Origin: Bartonella sp. A05
GTDB taxonomy: Bacteria > Pseudomonadota > Alphaproteobacteria > Rhizobiales > Rhizobiaceae
Length of the DNA stretch: 64,000 nucleotides
Direction of reading: 5' to 3'
Assembly: GCF_026930145.1 (NCBI RefSeq)
Contig: NZ_JANHOJ010000005.1
Coordinates: 40,328 to 104,327 of the forward strand
The notes beneath the pieces are model-generated. The model was not told the DNA's origin, ran no database searches, and saw nothing but the letters and a program-made list of their open reading frames with translations. Every line of letters starts with the position of its first letter. Position 1 is the stretch's first letter. This document shows positions 40,680 to 51,322 of this stretch, one piece after another. A program made the position numbers and the translations under genes.

Positions 40680-41939
40680 TTACTCAGTGTGACGTTGCAT
40701 AAAAAACTGCCCACGCTCAGCCCATAAGATAAGCAGTATAGCAATAAAGCTAAGAAAGAAAAATCCTGCTGAATTGGGGATGGTTGTTTCATTAAATTGT
40801 TGTGCGATAGACAGACTAAGGCCTGCTGCAATGGATGTTTGAAGAAAGCCCGATACAGAAGATGCTGTCCCAGCAAAACTTCCAGCATCTTCAAGAGCAA
40901 GTGTATTGAAATTGGCCATAATACCGCCGCATGTAAACATCAATATACAGTGTAATGACATATACAATGCAAAAGGTAGTGCACCATCTGCTAAAATTGA
41001 ACCAATAAACCATATGCATGAAGTACCACTGAATAACAGAAGCATACTGTGAGCAATACGCCGCATCCCAAGGCGTCCAACAATTCGAGAATTGAAAAAT
41101 GATGATACGGCTTGAAATGCAGCGCCAACTGCAAACGCAACGGGAAACCAAATGCCTAAATTATAGATTCCTTCAAATATTTGTTGTGATGTATTAATGC
41201 TAATAAAGATACAGCCTAATACAATGGAGGTCGCAAGCGTGTAACAAAGCATAGAACGGTTGGTTAGAATGAGGCAAAAGCTGTTTTTAAGAGAAGAAAA
41301 AGAAAGAGAACGTTGTGTATAAAGAGTTTCAGGTAATCGCAGTTGAATCCAAGCCATCAATCCAAAACCAACAAGTGCCATAAATATGAAAATAAATTGC
41401 CAGTCCCCCGATAACAGAATTACCTGTCCCATTGCTGGGCCAGTCATTACTGCAATGAGGAAAACCATCATAACTATGGACATAACTTCAGCCATTTTTC
41501 GACCGCCGTATAGATCGCGTACAATGGAAACTGTGAGTACACGCATAACTGCTCCCCCTATGCCTTGCAAAATACGAAGAATAAGCAATACAGAAAAATT
41601 TGATACGAATGCACAACCGATTGCTGCAAATGAATAGCAAGCAAGACCCATCAGAACAAGCTTACGTCGCCCGTAACGATCGCTTATGGGGCCAAAGAAT
41701 ATTTGTGAAACACCATAGCTGATAAGATAAAATGAAATGATATAATGCTGATCGTTTTCATTAGCAATGTGGAAGCCATTTAAAATATCGGGTATGGCTG
41801 GCAGCATAATATCAATGGCTATAGAATTTACTGCCATAAGTGCTGCGATGATAATAACAAATTCTTTATACCCGATTTTTTCTTTGATCGCATTGATATG
41901 TTTTTGTTCGTCGATTGAAGAATATGACATATGACGCAT
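40680..41939 (-). CDS. MFS multidrug transporter, Bcr/CflA family
   Basis: A 419-residue, 12-helix drug:proton antiporter. The DHA1 motif A is intact as GPISDRYGRRKLVLMG (about 80-95), helix 1 carries the Bcr-type DIMLPAIPDI (43-52), and motif C-like sequence is VMMVFLIAVMTGPAMGQ. Family members export bicyclomycin, chloramphenicol or sulfonamides; the substrate here is not known. It is the last gene on the minus strand after grxD, with a 74-bp gap. Confidence 0.9.
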   Translation of the reverse strand: MRHMSYSSIDEQKHINAIKEKIGYKEFVIIIAALMAVNSIAIDIMLPAIPDILNGFHIANENDQHYIISFYLISYGVSQIFFGPISDRYGRRKLVLMGLACYSFAAIGCAFVSNFSVLLILRILQGIGGAVMRVLTVSIVRDLYGGRKMAEVMSIVMMVFLIAVMTGPAMGQVILLSGDWQFIFIFMALVGFGLMAWIQLRLPETLYTQRSLSFSSLKNSFCLILTNRSMLCYTLATSIVLGCIFISINTSQQIFEGIYNLGIWFPVAFAVGAAFQAVSSFFNSRIVGRLGMRRIAHSMLLLFSGTSCIWFIGSILADGALPFALYMSLHCILMFTCGGIMANFNTLALEDAGSFAGTASSVSGFLQTSIAAGLSLSIAQQFNETTIPNSAGFFFLSFIAILLILWAERGQFFMQRHTE

Positions 41940-42013
41940 CCTTAAAATAAAAGCCTACCCGCACAACACTTTACAAAAGGTTGAACACGATCAAATATAA
42001 TTCATATTGGTAT

Positions 42014-42346
42014 CTATGATATATTAAAGGTGATATTTTTTTCTTTCAGCAATTCTTGTAATTCGTTGCTTTGAAACATTTCCTTAATAATGTCGCAACC
42101 ACCAATGAATTCACCTTTGATATAGAGCTGCGGAATTGTTGGCCAATTTGAGTAATCCTTTATTCCTTGACGCAGTTCATTAGAAACTAAAATATCAATT
42201 CCTTTATAATTCAATCCTAAATAGTCAAGGATCTGCACAACCTGTCCAGAAAATCCACATTGTGGAGCGCTTGGCGTTCCTTTCATGAACAAAACAACAT
42301 CATTTGTTTTAATTTCATTATCAATAAAGTCATGAGTAGTAGTCAT
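42014..42346 (-). CDS. grxD: Monothiol glutaredoxin (Grx4 type)
   Basis: Cytosolic CGFS glutaredoxin that holds a [2Fe-2S] cluster with glutathione and transfers it, often in a complex with BolA. 110 residues. The active site is C30-G-F-S33 in [28 protein letters not shown] gives the cis-Pro and GG glutathione motifs. A GAGGAA site precedes the ATG. bolA lies 99 bp upstream on the same strand, a pairing that supports a joint role in iron sensing or Fe-S traffic. Confidence 0.96.
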   Translation of the reverse strand: MTTTHDFIDNEIKTNDVVLFMKGTPSAPQCGFSGQVVQILDYLGLNYKGIDILVSNELRQGIKDYSNWPTIPQLYIKGEFIGGCDIIKEMFQSNELQELLKEKNITFNIS

Positions 42347-42445
42347 TTTTATTCCTCAATATTTCAGACTTTTAGGAATACATAATTCATAAAGACATTA
42401 TTTTAAATCGTATTAACAGACTGAATGCAAGCAGAAATTTTTAGA

Positions 42446-42685
42446 TTATTTAGGAACACTTGTTTGAAGAGCAAGAGCGTGAAGGATGTTTCCCATATGA
42501 CCCTGAAGGGCATCATAGACCATTTTGTGTTGCTGAACACGGGTTTTGCCTCGAAAACTTTCTGAAATAACTTCTGCAGCGTAATGTTCACCATCTCCAG
42601 CAAGATCGCGAATAATTACTGTTGCATCGGGGATTCCTGAACGAATAAAGGTTTCAATTGCATGAGCACTCATCGCCATAGTCAT
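42446..42685 (-). CDS. BolA family protein
   Basis: A 79-residue BolA/IbaG-type protein. The class II KH-like fold is recognisable from the helix at the start, IRSGIPDATVIIRDLAGDGEHYAAEVIS, and the FRGKTRVQQHKMVYDAL helix with a conserved H. It forms cluster-bridged heterodimers with CGFS glutaredoxins in known systems, and grxD is the next gene downstream. purL lies 64 bp upstream, the same order as in other Hyphomicrobiales. Confidence 0.92.
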   Translation of the reverse strand: MTMAMSAHAIETFIRSGIPDATVIIRDLAGDGEHYAAEVISESFRGKTRVQQHKMVYDALQGHMGNILHALALQTSVPK

Positions 42686-42749
42686 TTTCCTCTAGTTATA
42701 GAGCTTTCATAAGAGTAGTATATAGTCGATAGAAATGAATAATTGTTCA

Positions 42750-44954
42750 TTATTCACCCATAAATTCCGGAAACCAGCTTTCGTAGGCATGTGTCAGTTT
42801 GGATACCGAAAGCGTCAATATGCCTTTTATATCAAGTGTATCGCCTTCAACTGTACCGAGCTCTATTAAGGGAACAGTATTTGTTTGTGCGCGTTCTTTA
42901 AGGCTATTGAGTGCATCAGGCTTGACGGCCAACAGATAACGTCCTTGATCTTCGCCAAACAGCTCGGAATGGCACGGTGATTGATTACTTAACTCTGCTT
43001 TGATTCCTTTCTCTGCTTTAATAACCATTTCTGCAAGAGCAATGGCTAATCCGCCGTCGGAAATATCATGAGCAGCATGGACAAAACCGTGATGAATAAC
43101 GTCTCGAACAAATTGACCATGCTTTTTTTCAAGTTGTAAATCGACAGGTGGTGGTGCGCCTGCATCAATATTCAAAATATTTCGTGCATAGATTGATTGT
43201 CCTAAATGGGAGCCGCAAGAACCAATCAAAACAATAATATCACCATATTGCATACCACTGATTGTGGCCATTTTTGTCCAATCATTAAGAAGGCCAACAC
43301 CAGCTATTGTGGGTGTGGGAGGAATTGCTTCTCCGTTTGTTTCATTATAAAGAGAAACATTCCCTGAAACAATTGGAAAATCGAGTAGTTTACAGGCTTC
43401 ACCTATGCCTTTAAGGGCAAAAACCAGCTGTCCCATAATTTCAGGTTTTTCAGGATTGCCAAAATTGAGATTGTCTGTGACGGCTAACGGTGTTGCGCCT
43501 GTTGTGCTAATGTTACGCCAGCATTCTGCGACGGCTTGTTTTCCACCCTCATAAGGATCAGCTTCGCAATAGCGGGGCGTTACATCAGAAGAAAAAGCAA
43601 GGGCACGTTTATCATTATTGTTTACGCGTATAACACCTGCATCACCTCCTGGGCAAATAAGGCTATTTCCTTGGATAAGTGTATCATATTGTTCATAAAC
43701 CCATCGTCGTGAACTCTGATCGGCAGAGTTAAGTAATGTAAGAAGTGCATCACCAAGATTATCCACTTGTTCGACATCTTCTGCTTTAAGAACAGTTTGT
43801 TTAGGAGGTTCCACCCAGGGACGATCATAAACAGGAGCTTCATCGCCGAGTTTTTTGATCGGAAGGTTAGCTACTTCTTTTCCTTGATATAGTACCCGGA
43901 AACGTAAATCATTTGTTGTTTTTCCAATAATGGAGAAATGAAGGCCCCATTTTTCAAAAATTTCAGCTGCTTGTTTTTCCATTTCTGGTTTTAGCACCAT
44001 GAGCATACGTTCTTGGCTTTCAGAGAGCATCATTTCATAGGCTGTCATGTTTTCTTCACGAACAGGTACCTTATCAAGATCAAGCTCTATTCCCAGATCT
44101 CCTTTTGCGCCCATTTCAACGGAAGAAGATGTAAGTCCTGCTGCTCCCATATCTTGAATTGCAATGACAGCACCTAATGTCATCAATTCTAAACAAGCTT
44201 CAAGAAGGCATTTTTCTGTAAAAGGATCACCCACTTGAACTGTTGGACGTTTTTCATCGACTGTATCGTCAAATTCGGCTGAAGCCATTGTTGCTCCCCC
44301 GACACCATCACGCCCTGTTTTAGCTCCAAGATAAACAACAGGCAGTCCCACTCCTTGCGCTTTAGAGTAAAAAATAGAATCCGTTTTTGCAATACCAGCT
44401 GCAAAAGCATTGACAAGGATATTGCCATTATAACGTTTATCAAAATTGACCTCTCCCCCAATAGTTGGAACACCAAAAGCATTGCCATAGCCCCCGATCC
44501 CAGAGACAACACCAGAAACAAGATGGCGTGTTCGAGGATGATCAGGAGATCCAAATCGTAATGCATTCATGGTTACAACAGGGCGGGCACCCATCGTAAA
44601 AACATCACGGAGAATGCCTCCAACACCCGTTGCTGCACCTTGATACGGTTCAATATAAGAAGGATGATTATGGCTTTCCATTTTGAAGACAACACATTGA
44701 TTATTACCAATGTCAACAATACCAGCGTTTTCACCAGGTCCTTGAATGACGCATTTTCCTTGTGTTGGTAAGGTTTTAAGCCATTTTTTAGATGATTTAT
44801 AGGAACAATGTTCATTCCACATTGCGGAAAAAATTCCAAGTTCGGTAAATGTTGGTTCTCTACCGATAAGATTTAAAATACGTTGATATTCATCAGATGT
44901 TAGGCCGTGCTGTGCAATTAGTTCCGGTGTGATAGCGTCATTGCGAAGGTTCAT
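42750..44954 (-). CDS. purL: FGAM synthase, large subunit PurL
   Basis: Converts FGAR, ATP and ammonia to FGAM in step 4 of purine synthesis. 734 residues, the short form that needs separate PurS and PurQ, both present upstream. Signatures: [14 protein letters not shown] near the N-terminus (about 46-59), [12 protein letters not shown], and two AIRS-like ATPase halves with [14 protein letters not shown] (about 635-648). The adjacent purQ is 216 bp upstream, an unusually long gap for an operon partner. Confidence 0.97.
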   Translation of the reverse strand: MNLRNDAITPELIAQHGLTSDEYQRILNLIGREPTFTELGIFSAMWNEHCSYKSSKKWLKTLPTQGKCVIQGPGENAGIVDIGNNQCVVFKMESHNHPSYIEPYQGAATGVGGILRDVFTMGARPVVTMNALRFGSPDHPRTRHLVSGVVSGIGGYGNAFGVPTIGGEVNFDKRYNGNILVNAFAAGIAKTDSIFYSKAQGVGLPVVYLGAKTGRDGVGGATMASAEFDDTVDEKRPTVQVGDPFTEKCLLEACLELMTLGAVIAIQDMGAAGLTSSSVEMGAKGDLGIELDLDKVPVREENMTAYEMMLSESQERMLMVLKPEMEKQAAEIFEKWGLHFSIIGKTTNDLRFRVLYQGKEVANLPIKKLGDEAPVYDRPWVEPPKQTVLKAEDVEQVDNLGDALLTLLNSADQSSRRWVYEQYDTLIQGNSLICPGGDAGVIRVNNNDKRALAFSSDVTPRYCEADPYEGGKQAVAECWRNISTTGATPLAVTDNLNFGNPEKPEIMGQLVFALKGIGEACKLLDFPIVSGNVSLYNETNGEAIPPTPTIAGVGLLNDWTKMATISGMQYGDIIVLIGSCGSHLGQSIYARNILNIDAGAPPPVDLQLEKKHGQFVRDVIHHGFVHAAHDISDGGLAIALAEMVIKAEKGIKAELSNQSPCHSELFGEDQGRYLLAVKPDALNSLKERAQTNTVPLIELGTVEGDTLDIKGILTLSVSKLTHAYESWFPEFMGE

Positions 44955-45170
44955 GGGTGCGTTATTCCGTAAAATTAATCCAAATTGAGCGTTTATTGTT
45001 GCTTGTAATTGAGCTGGTTTGGGTCATAGCGATTTTGTTATCTGATGATGAATCCATTTAATAGATTATAAGTTGAAACTTTGACTGGCAAGATTACTGT
45101 CATACGCTTTTGCTATTTAGCACAGGAAGTTAATGTCAAAAAATCTAAGTAATCTATATTTTTCTTATGA

Positions 45171-45842
45171 TCATTCATTTGTCAATTCTAAAGCACTTTG
45201 AAAAAGTAAACGACCATCAATGCCGCCATGTGCGGCTTCAATGAGATTTTCAGGGTGAGGCATCATGCCAAGAACATTTCCGGCTTTATTTACAATACCA
45301 GCAATATTATTAATTGAACCGTTAGGGTTTGTGTCTTCGGCATAACGGAAAACAATTTGTTCGTTGTCTTCCATTTGTTTCAATGTATCACTATCGACAA
45401 AGTAATTGCCATCATGATGAGCAACAGGGCAGCGAATGATCTGTCCTTTAGAATAACAGCGCGAAAATTTTGTGTTTGCGTTGATGACTTCAAGCTTTAT
45501 TTCACGACAAACAAATTTCAACGAAGCATTTCGCATTAGAGCGCCTGGCAATAATCCTGCTTCTAGTAGAATTTGAAATCCATTGCACACTCCCAGCACC
45601 ATGACACCTTTTTTTGCTTTTTCACAAACAGCTTGTAAAACTGGCATTCGTGCACCAATAGCACCACATCTTAAATAGTCACCATAGGAAAAACCACCGG
45701 GAATAACAATCATATCCACATCTGGGATCGTTGTTTCTGTTTGCCAAATTTTTAACGGTTCAACACCCGTTATATGGTATAATGCTGCAATCATGTCTCG
45801 ATCGCGATTTAATCCAGGCAATTGAATGATAGCAGTTTTCAT
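45171..45842 (-). CDS. purQ: FGAM synthase, glutaminase subunit PurQ
   Basis: Class I glutamine amidotransferase that supplies ammonia to PurL. 223 residues. The nucleophile is C86 in VLGVCNGFQ, and the His/Glu of the triad appear in [11 protein letters not shown] near 194-204. The start is 12 bp from the purS stop, so the two are co-translated. The protein is complete. Confidence 0.97.
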   Translation of the reverse strand: MKTAIIQLPGLNRDRDMIAALYHITGVEPLKIWQTETTIPDVDMIVIPGGFSYGDYLRCGAIGARMPVLQAVCEKAKKGVMVLGVCNGFQILLEAGLLPGALMRNASLKFVCREIKLEVINANTKFSRCYSKGQIIRCPVAHHDGNYFVDSDTLKQMEDNEQIVFRYAEDTNPNGSINNIAGIVNKAGNVLGMMPHPENLIEAAHGGIDGRLLFQSALELTNE

Positions 45843-45854
45843 AGAGGAATCCGA

Positions 45855-46094
45855 CTAAAGAAGTTCTATAGTATAGTTTTCAATGACAGTATTTACGAGC
45901 AATTGTTCACACATTTGTTGAAGCTTTTTCTTTGCCGTTATTTCCGATTCTTCATCAAGAACAATATCAAAGACTTTTCCTTGACGAATTGATTGAATTC
46001 CATCAAAGGCTAGGCTACGTAAAGCACCTACAATCGCTTGCCCTTGAGGATCAAGGACACTATTTTTTAAAATAACTGTAACGCGTGCTTTCAT
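45855..46094 (-). CDS. purS: FGAM synthase, PurS subunit
   Basis: A 79-residue dimeric protein that bridges PurL and PurQ for ammonia transfer. It shows the characteristic KARVTVILKNSVLDPQGQAI start, RSLAFDGIQSIRQGKVFDI and a C-terminal VNTVIENYTIEL strand. It lies between purC (79 bp upstream) and purQ (12 bp downstream), the standard order. Confidence 0.96.
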   Translation of the reverse strand: MKARVTVILKNSVLDPQGQAIVGALRSLAFDGIQSIRQGKVFDIVLDEESEITAKKKLQQMCEQLLVNTVIENYTIELL

Positions 46095-46173
46095 TTTTGT
46101 TTCCTGTCGTTAAAACCAACTTCCCTTTGAAGAGCTATAATTAAAGGAAGATGGCAGTGTGTCACCTTGTTTC

Positions 46174-46941
46174 TTATTTTACTAAAACTGGACCGCTTGG
46201 TCGCGGTGGTTCATTTTCATTCATGATGCCAAGGCGTCTTGCAACGTCTTGATAGGCATCAATAAGCCCACCCATATCACGACGAAAACGATCTTTATCC
46301 ATTTTCTTTTGTGTTTGCATATCCCATAAGCGAGCAGAATCAGGTGAGATTTCATCAGCAAGAACGATGCGCATTGTTTCACCTTCCCACAGTCGACCAA
46401 ATTCCATTTTAAAATCAATCAATTGAATACCAATACCAGCAAAAAGCCCAGAAAGAAAATCATTAATACGAACAGAGAGTTGCATAATGTCTTCTATTTC
46501 TTGCGGGACAGCCCATCCAAAAGCAGTGATATGTTCTTCAGTTACCATTGGATCATCAAGGGAATCATTCTTATAATAAAATTCAATAATAGATTGCGAA
46601 AGAGCTGTTCCTTCTTCCAATCCCAAACGTTTAGAAAGAGAGCCAGCGGCAACGTTCCGAACAACAACTTCCAATGGAATAATATCAACTGCTTTGATAA
46701 GCTGTTCGCGCATGTTTATACGTTTGATAAAATGCGTTGGAATGCCTAAACGGCTAAGCTGACTAAAGATGTGTTCTGAGATCCGGTTATTTAAGACCCC
46801 TTTACCATCAATAATTTCATGTTTTTTTGCGTTAAACGCAGTTGCATCATCTTTAAAAAATTGAATATAGGTACCTGGTTCAGGACCTTCATATAAAATT
46901 TTAGCCTTGCCTTCATAAATACGGTGGCGACGGTTCATCAT
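46174..46941 (-). CDS. purC: SAICAR synthase PurC
   Basis: Joins CAIR and aspartate to SAICAR using ATP. 255 residues. Visible are [12 protein letters not shown] (8-19), the [18 protein letters not shown] stretch (about 93-110), and the catalytic [10 protein letters not shown] (about 179-188) and [12 protein letters not shown] (about 200-211) motifs. The start codon may be ATG at 46941 or the adjacent ATG at 46938. It heads the purC-purS-purQ-purL run. Confidence 0.97.
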   Translation of the reverse strand: MMNRRHRIYEGKAKILYEGPEPGTYIQFFKDDATAFNAKKHEIIDGKGVLNNRISEHIFSQLSRLGIPTHFIKRINMREQLIKAVDIIPLEVVVRNVAAGSLSKRLGLEEGTALSQSIIEFYYKNDSLDDPMVTEEHITAFGWAVPQEIEDIMQLSVRINDFLSGLFAGIGIQLIDFKMEFGRLWEGETMRIVLADEISPDSARLWDMQTQKKMDKDRFRRDMGGLIDAYQDVARRLGIMNENEPPRPSGPVLVK

Positions 46942-47094
46942 AATTCTCTATTCGTTGAAAGGTCTTAATAACATTGATAAGTGATACTATCCTAATTGCT
47001 AGAAATTCTCAATGACTGCTACACACTTATTATCATTTTTGTTGTTTCATATGGGCTAAGAAAGTGAATCCAAAAGAGGTTATCCATATGGGTA

Positions 47095-47643
47095 TTAAAG
47101 TTTTGCGAGAAAATGAGAAAGAACCATCAGCCCTTCAGGCCAAGGTCCGTGTCCAGATTCTGCATTAATATGTCCAGATTGTCCAGCATCAACAAAGAAT
47201 GCGCCCCAATCACTGGCAAGTTTTTCTGCCACTGAGAATTGACAAAATTCATCATTATGGCTGGCTATGACTACTGAAGGGAAGGGGAGTTTTTCACGAT
47301 GATATGGACCAAATGTCATTAAATGTTTGGGGTGTATTTTTTCATTATCTACATCTGGGGGAGCAACAAGGAAAGCACCACGAACTTTTTTTGCATTCTG
47401 TGCAGTTGCGAGAATAGCTGTCGGAACGCCTAATGAATGGGCAATAAGAGCAACAGGTTTTTGTGCTTGTGCGATGGCCGTTTCAACTTTGTTAACCCAT
47501 TCTTTGCATACAGGTTTTGACCAACAAGCTTGTTCAACGCGGCATGCGGTAGACAATTTTTGTTCCCAGCGTGTTTGCCAATGGTCAGGACCAGATCCTT
47601 TATAACCAGGAATGATAAGAATATCGAGTTGATTTGCTTTCAT
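47095..47643 (-). CDS. Serine hydrolase, RBBP9/YdeN family
   Basis: A 182-residue alpha/beta hydrolase of the small RBBP9/YdeN class. The nucleophile elbow is AHSLG with S70, the substrate loop GYKGSGPDHWQ lies at 13-23, and the catalytic histidine is H158 in SGHINAESGHGPWPEG. The natural substrate is unknown. It sits between purB and purC on the same strand, 83 bp after purB, although it has no known purine role. In relatives this slot often holds a small DUF1476 gene. Confidence 0.9.
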   Translation of the reverse strand: MKANQLDILIIPGYKGSGPDHWQTRWEQKLSTACRVEQACWSKPVCKEWVNKVETAIAQAQKPVALIAHSLGVPTAILATAQNAKKVRGAFLVAPPDVDNEKIHPKHLMTFGPYHREKLPFPSVVIASHNDEFCQFSVAEKLASDWGAFFVDAGQSGHINAESGHGPWPEGLMVLSHFLAKL

Positions 47644-47726
47644 GAATTGTTTCCTTCATAAAAACGAGCTTTTGATTAGAGGCGAAAAAAGCAATATATT
47701 CTTATTTTTGCATGCAATTATTATGA

Positions 47727-49028
47727 TTAGCCAAAAACGCGTTTAAAAATCGTATCGATATGTTTCGTATGGTAGGCAAGATCAAATTTTTCGCGGAGTT
47801 CTGCTTCACTTAAAGCTTTTGCAACATCTTGATCATTCAGTAATTCTTCTAAAAAATCTTTTCCTTGTTCCCAAACCTTCATCGCATTTCGTTGTACAAT
47901 CCGATAAGCATCTTCACGGCTGATACCGGCTTGAGTAAGCGCTAAAAGTACGCGTTGTGAATGAACAAGACCACGAAATTTGTTGAGATTTTTTTGCATA
48001 TTTTCTGGATAAACGATTAAGTTTTGAATTACTGATGTCAGCCGGGAAAGAGCAAAATCAAGTGTGATAGTGGCATCAGGGCCAATATAGCGTTCAACAG
48101 ATGAATGCGAAATATCGCGTTCATGCCAAAGCGCAACATTTTCCATGGCTGGCATTGCAAATGCACGTACCATACGCGCCAAACCGGTTAAATTTTCTGT
48201 TAAAACTGGATTGCGTTTGTGTGGCATGGCGGACGAGCCTTTTTGTCCGGGGGAGAAATATTCTTCTGCTTCAAGAACTTCTGTTCTTTGTAAGTGACGT
48301 ATTTCTATAGCTAGTCTTTCAACGGATGAGGCAATAACACCAAGTGTTGCAAAAAACATAGCGTGACGATCACGTGGTATAACTTGAGTGGAAACAGGTT
48401 CTGCGCGCATGCCCAAAGCCTTTGCTACATGTTTTTCAACGCGTGGATCAATATTCGCAAAAGTACCAACGGCTCCCGAGATGGCGCAGGTAGAAATTTC
48501 TTCGCGCGCTGCGAGCAAACGTTCACGACAACGGGAAAACTCAGCATATGCAAGAGCAAATTTAATTCCAAATGTTATAGGTTCAGCATGAATACCGTGA
48601 CTACGCCCAATAGTAATTGTCTTTTTATGTTCAAAGGCACGTTGTTTCAATGCTTCAAGAAGTTGATTTATGTTTTTTAACAGAATATCACTGGCACGCA
48701 TCAATTGAACATTGAATGTTGTATCTAAAACATCTGATGATGTCATGCCTTGATGTATAAAACGAGCTTCAGGTCCAATAAATTCAGCTAGGTGGGTTAA
48801 AAATGCTATAACATCATGCTTAGTGATTGCTTCAATTTCATTAATACGATCAACATCAAATTCGGCAGCTGTTCCTTTTTCCCAGATGATTTTAGCCGCT
48901 TCTCGCGGAATGACACCAAGCTGAGCTAGAGCATCACAAGCATGCGCTTCAATTTCAAACCAAATACGATATTTAGTTTCTGGCGACCAGATTGTTGCCA
49001 TTTCAGGGCGGGAATAACGCGTGATCAT
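47727..49028 (-). CDS. purB: Adenylosuccinate lyase
   Basis: Fumarase/aspartase superfamily enzyme acting twice in purine synthesis, on SAICAR and on adenylosuccinate. 433 residues. The signature GSSAMPHKRNP (about 261-271), with the flexible serine loop, and TSSDVLDTTFN near the active site are clear. AAGGA precedes the ATG. It starts 13 bp after the rpe stop, so rpe-purB are an operon. Confidence 0.97.
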   Translation of the reverse strand: MITRYSRPEMATIWSPETKYRIWFEIEAHACDALAQLGVIPREAAKIIWEKGTAAEFDVDRINEIEAITKHDVIAFLTHLAEFIGPEARFIHQGMTSSDVLDTTFNVQLMRASDILLKNINQLLEALKQRAFEHKKTITIGRSHGIHAEPITFGIKFALAYAEFSRCRERLLAAREEISTCAISGAVGTFANIDPRVEKHVAKALGMRAEPVSTQVIPRDRHAMFFATLGVIASSVERLAIEIRHLQRTEVLEAEEYFSPGQKGSSAMPHKRNPVLTENLTGLARMVRAFAMPAMENVALWHERDISHSSVERYIGPDATITLDFALSRLTSVIQNLIVYPENMQKNLNKFRGLVHSQRVLLALTQAGISREDAYRIVQRNAMKVWEQGKDFLEELLNDQDVAKALSEAELREKFDLAYHTKHIDTIFKRVFG

Positions 49029-49041
49029 GATTTTTCCTTAT

Positions 49042-49713
49042 TTATGTGAGTTTTGCAGCTTGGCGTAATGCGTTAATACGTGTTTTATAAAGGTCTTTAT
49101 TACCATCTTTATAGATTGCAGAGCCTGCAACAAATACATTTGCGCCAGCTTGTGCAGCTGTCCCAATTGTATCAACAGTGATACCCCCATCTACTTCCAG
49201 ATCAATGGGCCGATTGGCAATCATGTTTTTCACGCGTTCAATTTTATCTTTCATTTCTAGAATAAAACTTTGTCCTCCAAAACCCGGATTAACAGTCATA
49301 ATAAGAATAAGATCCAATTGATCAAGCAAATAATGCAATACATGTTCTGATGTGCTCGGATTGATAGAGATTCCAGCTTTTTTTCCCATTGCTTTGATTG
49401 TTTGCAGTGAACGATGGATATGAGGACTTGCTTCTGCGTGAATAGTTATAATATCTGAGCCGGCTTCTGCGAATGCTTTAAGATAAGAATCTACAGGTGA
49501 TATCATAAGGTGCACGTCAAAAACTGCTTTGGTAAGCGGTCGTAGTGCTTTGACGACATCAGGACCAAAGGTGATATTAGGAACAAAGTGACCATCCATG
49601 ATATCAAGATGGATCCAGTCTGCACCGGCATCGACAACATCCGATATTTCTTGACCAAGTTTGGAAAAATTAGAAGCCAAGATTGAAGGTGAAATAAGAT
49701 GGGGGCGAGGCAT
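49042..49713 (-). CDS. rpe: Ribulose-phosphate 3-epimerase
   Basis: Interconverts ribulose 5-phosphate and xylulose 5-phosphate in the pentose phosphate pathway, upstream of PRPP supply to purines. 223 residues, a TIM barrel. Seen: SPSILASNFSKLG (8-20), the metal-binding HLDIMDGHFVPNITFG (35-50), HLMI, VNPGFGGQ (141-148) and DGGI near 176. An AAGGAGA site precedes the ATG. It heads the minus-strand purine run. Confidence 0.97.
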   Translation of the reverse strand: MPRPHLISPSILASNFSKLGQEISDVVDAGADWIHLDIMDGHFVPNITFGPDVVKALRPLTKAVFDVHLMISPVDSYLKAFAEAGSDIITIHAEASPHIHRSLQTIKAMGKKAGISINPSTSEHVLHYLLDQLDLILIMTVNPGFGGQSFILEMKDKIERVKNMIANRPIDLEVDGGITVDTIGTAAQAGANVFVAGSAIYKDGNKDLYKTRINALRQAAKLT

Positions 49714-49872
49714 AAAATCTCCTTAGTTGGTTTTTTTTAGCACGTAATCTTGTGTGTTAAAATATACATTTTTACTGTTTATAGGTGATAAGATGTAAAA
49801 GAATAGGAACGTATGATAAGTTAATGATTGAAATATCTCTTAAAATTTTAAAAGCTGTGTTAAGTAAAGAAT

Positions 49873-50406
49873 ATGTCGAATCATACAATACATTTAATGC
49901 CTAAACTTCAACAAGTTGGTACTGTTTCTCCGCAAGAATATCGGGATACTATGTGTCATTTTGCAGGGGCTGTACATATTGTGACAACAAATGGTATTAA
50001 GGGAAAGCGTGGGGTAACAATTTCTGCGTGCTGTTCTGTATCCGATGACCCTCCAACAATTCTTGTTTGTTTAATGCGCCATAATCCTGAAAATAAACTG
50101 TTTATGGAAAATGAGAATTTTTGTGTCAATTGTTTGGCTGGAAAACACAGTTCATTAGCGAATATTTTCTCTGGACGCGGTGGTTTCACACAAACTGAAC
50201 GCTTTGATGCTGCTCAATGGGTTACTTTACAGACTGGTGCTCCTAGTTTATCAGATGCCTTAGTTTCACTTGATTGTCGCTTGATTTGTTGGTACGAACA
50301 TGCAACCCATTATATTTTGATTGGTCAAGTTGTTGCTATAAATCGCAATCAAAAAAAAGATGCTTTGATGTATCTTAATCATTGCTATCACGTTTTGCCT
50401 TTGTAA
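49873..50406 (+). CDS. Flavin reductase family protein
   Basis: A 177-residue flavin-binding split-barrel protein, of the NAD(P)H:flavin reductase group that supplies reduced flavin to partner monooxygenases (HpaC/RutF-like). Seen: REYRDTMCHFAGAVHIVTT-like start, RGVTISACCSVSDDPPTILVCL (flavin contact, about 45-66) and FCVNCLAGKHSSLANIFSG. No partner oxygenase lies nearby. It is divergent from rpe. Confidence 0.88.
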   Translation: MSNHTIHLMPKLQQVGTVSPQEYRDTMCHFAGAVHIVTTNGIKGKRGVTISACCSVSDDPPTILVCLMRHNPENKLFMENENFCVNCLAGKHSSLANIFSGRGGFTQTERFDAAQWVTLQTGAPSLSDALVSLDCRLICWYEHATHYILIGQVVAINRNQKKDALMYLNHCYHVLPL

Positions 50407-51247
50407 GTTAGGACTTTCATTTTTTCTGTAAGTTTGGGTAATTTTCTCTAATGTACTTTGAGTTTTAACACAATTATTGGAATAAAGTTATTTATAAATG
50501 TAAGTAGAATAGTGATATTTATCAAATTCTTATGCAAATTCTCTGTTAATCTGCGCAGGAAGAGTATTTTTGTTAAAATTTAATGAATGAAAGTAAGCTT
50601 TGAATATTTCAACTAATTTTTTGAATTTAGAGTCCATTCGTAAGAATACAAAATTAATACTGCAGATTTGCGTGTGCCAATATGCTAGATGGCAGATATA
50701 ACTCTTTTACACATGTTCAATGTGTTTTTTGAGATTTTTCGATAGCTTTGTCAGTCAAGAAAAATCAAAAACCGTTTGTTTTGAATAATCAATATCAATA
50801 ATAACTATATGGAAGTATGCAGTACTATAAAAATACATGCGGGCTGTGGATAAATTCTATAACAAAGAGGACACTTCAATATTTTTATATTCAAATTTTA
50901 CTACTTTGTTATCGGGTTAATTTTAGAGGCTTTTCATTCAATAAATGCTCATCATTATGATTTTCAAACATATCTACGTAGTCACTTTTTATACGGCTAC
51001 GAATAGGATGACAACTATTTTGTTTATTTGAGAAGTTCATTATATCTCATTGTAAGAATAGAGGATATGTCATTTCCGTGTTGAATTTTTAAATATTTTA
51101 AAAACAAGTTGAATTTTGTATTTGGATGGCCATGCAAAAGCTACGATAAACATGCAAAAGCTACGATAAAAATGTCTTTGATCCTATGCAGAAAATGGGC
51201 TGAAGATTTGAGCGGTATATTAAATATACTCGTGTTTATCATAAATA
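50407..51247. other. Long intergenic region upstream of dksA
   Basis: About 840 bp without a supported gene, rich in A/T. It contains the tandem 20-bp repeat at 51131-51170 and presumably the dksA promoter near its right end. Confidence 0.45.
51131..51170. repeat. Exact 20-bp tandem repeat before dksA
   Basis: Two perfect, directly adjacent copies of CATGCAAAAGCTACGATAAA (51131-51150 and 51151-51170), about 150 bp ahead of the dksA start. A 20-bp period is close to two helical turns, so paired regulator binding is possible, as is a recent slippage duplication. Confidence 0.9.
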
Positions 51248-51322
51248 ATGTATTTTACGCTTGTTTTGAGGGAGGATGAACAATATATAGACTGCACATA
51301 CCATATATGGAGGTTTTATGGC

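Noticed and set aside
51131..51170. Possible minimal CRISPR
   Set aside because: Two directly adjacent copies with no spacer and no cas genes nearby; it is a simple tandem duplication.
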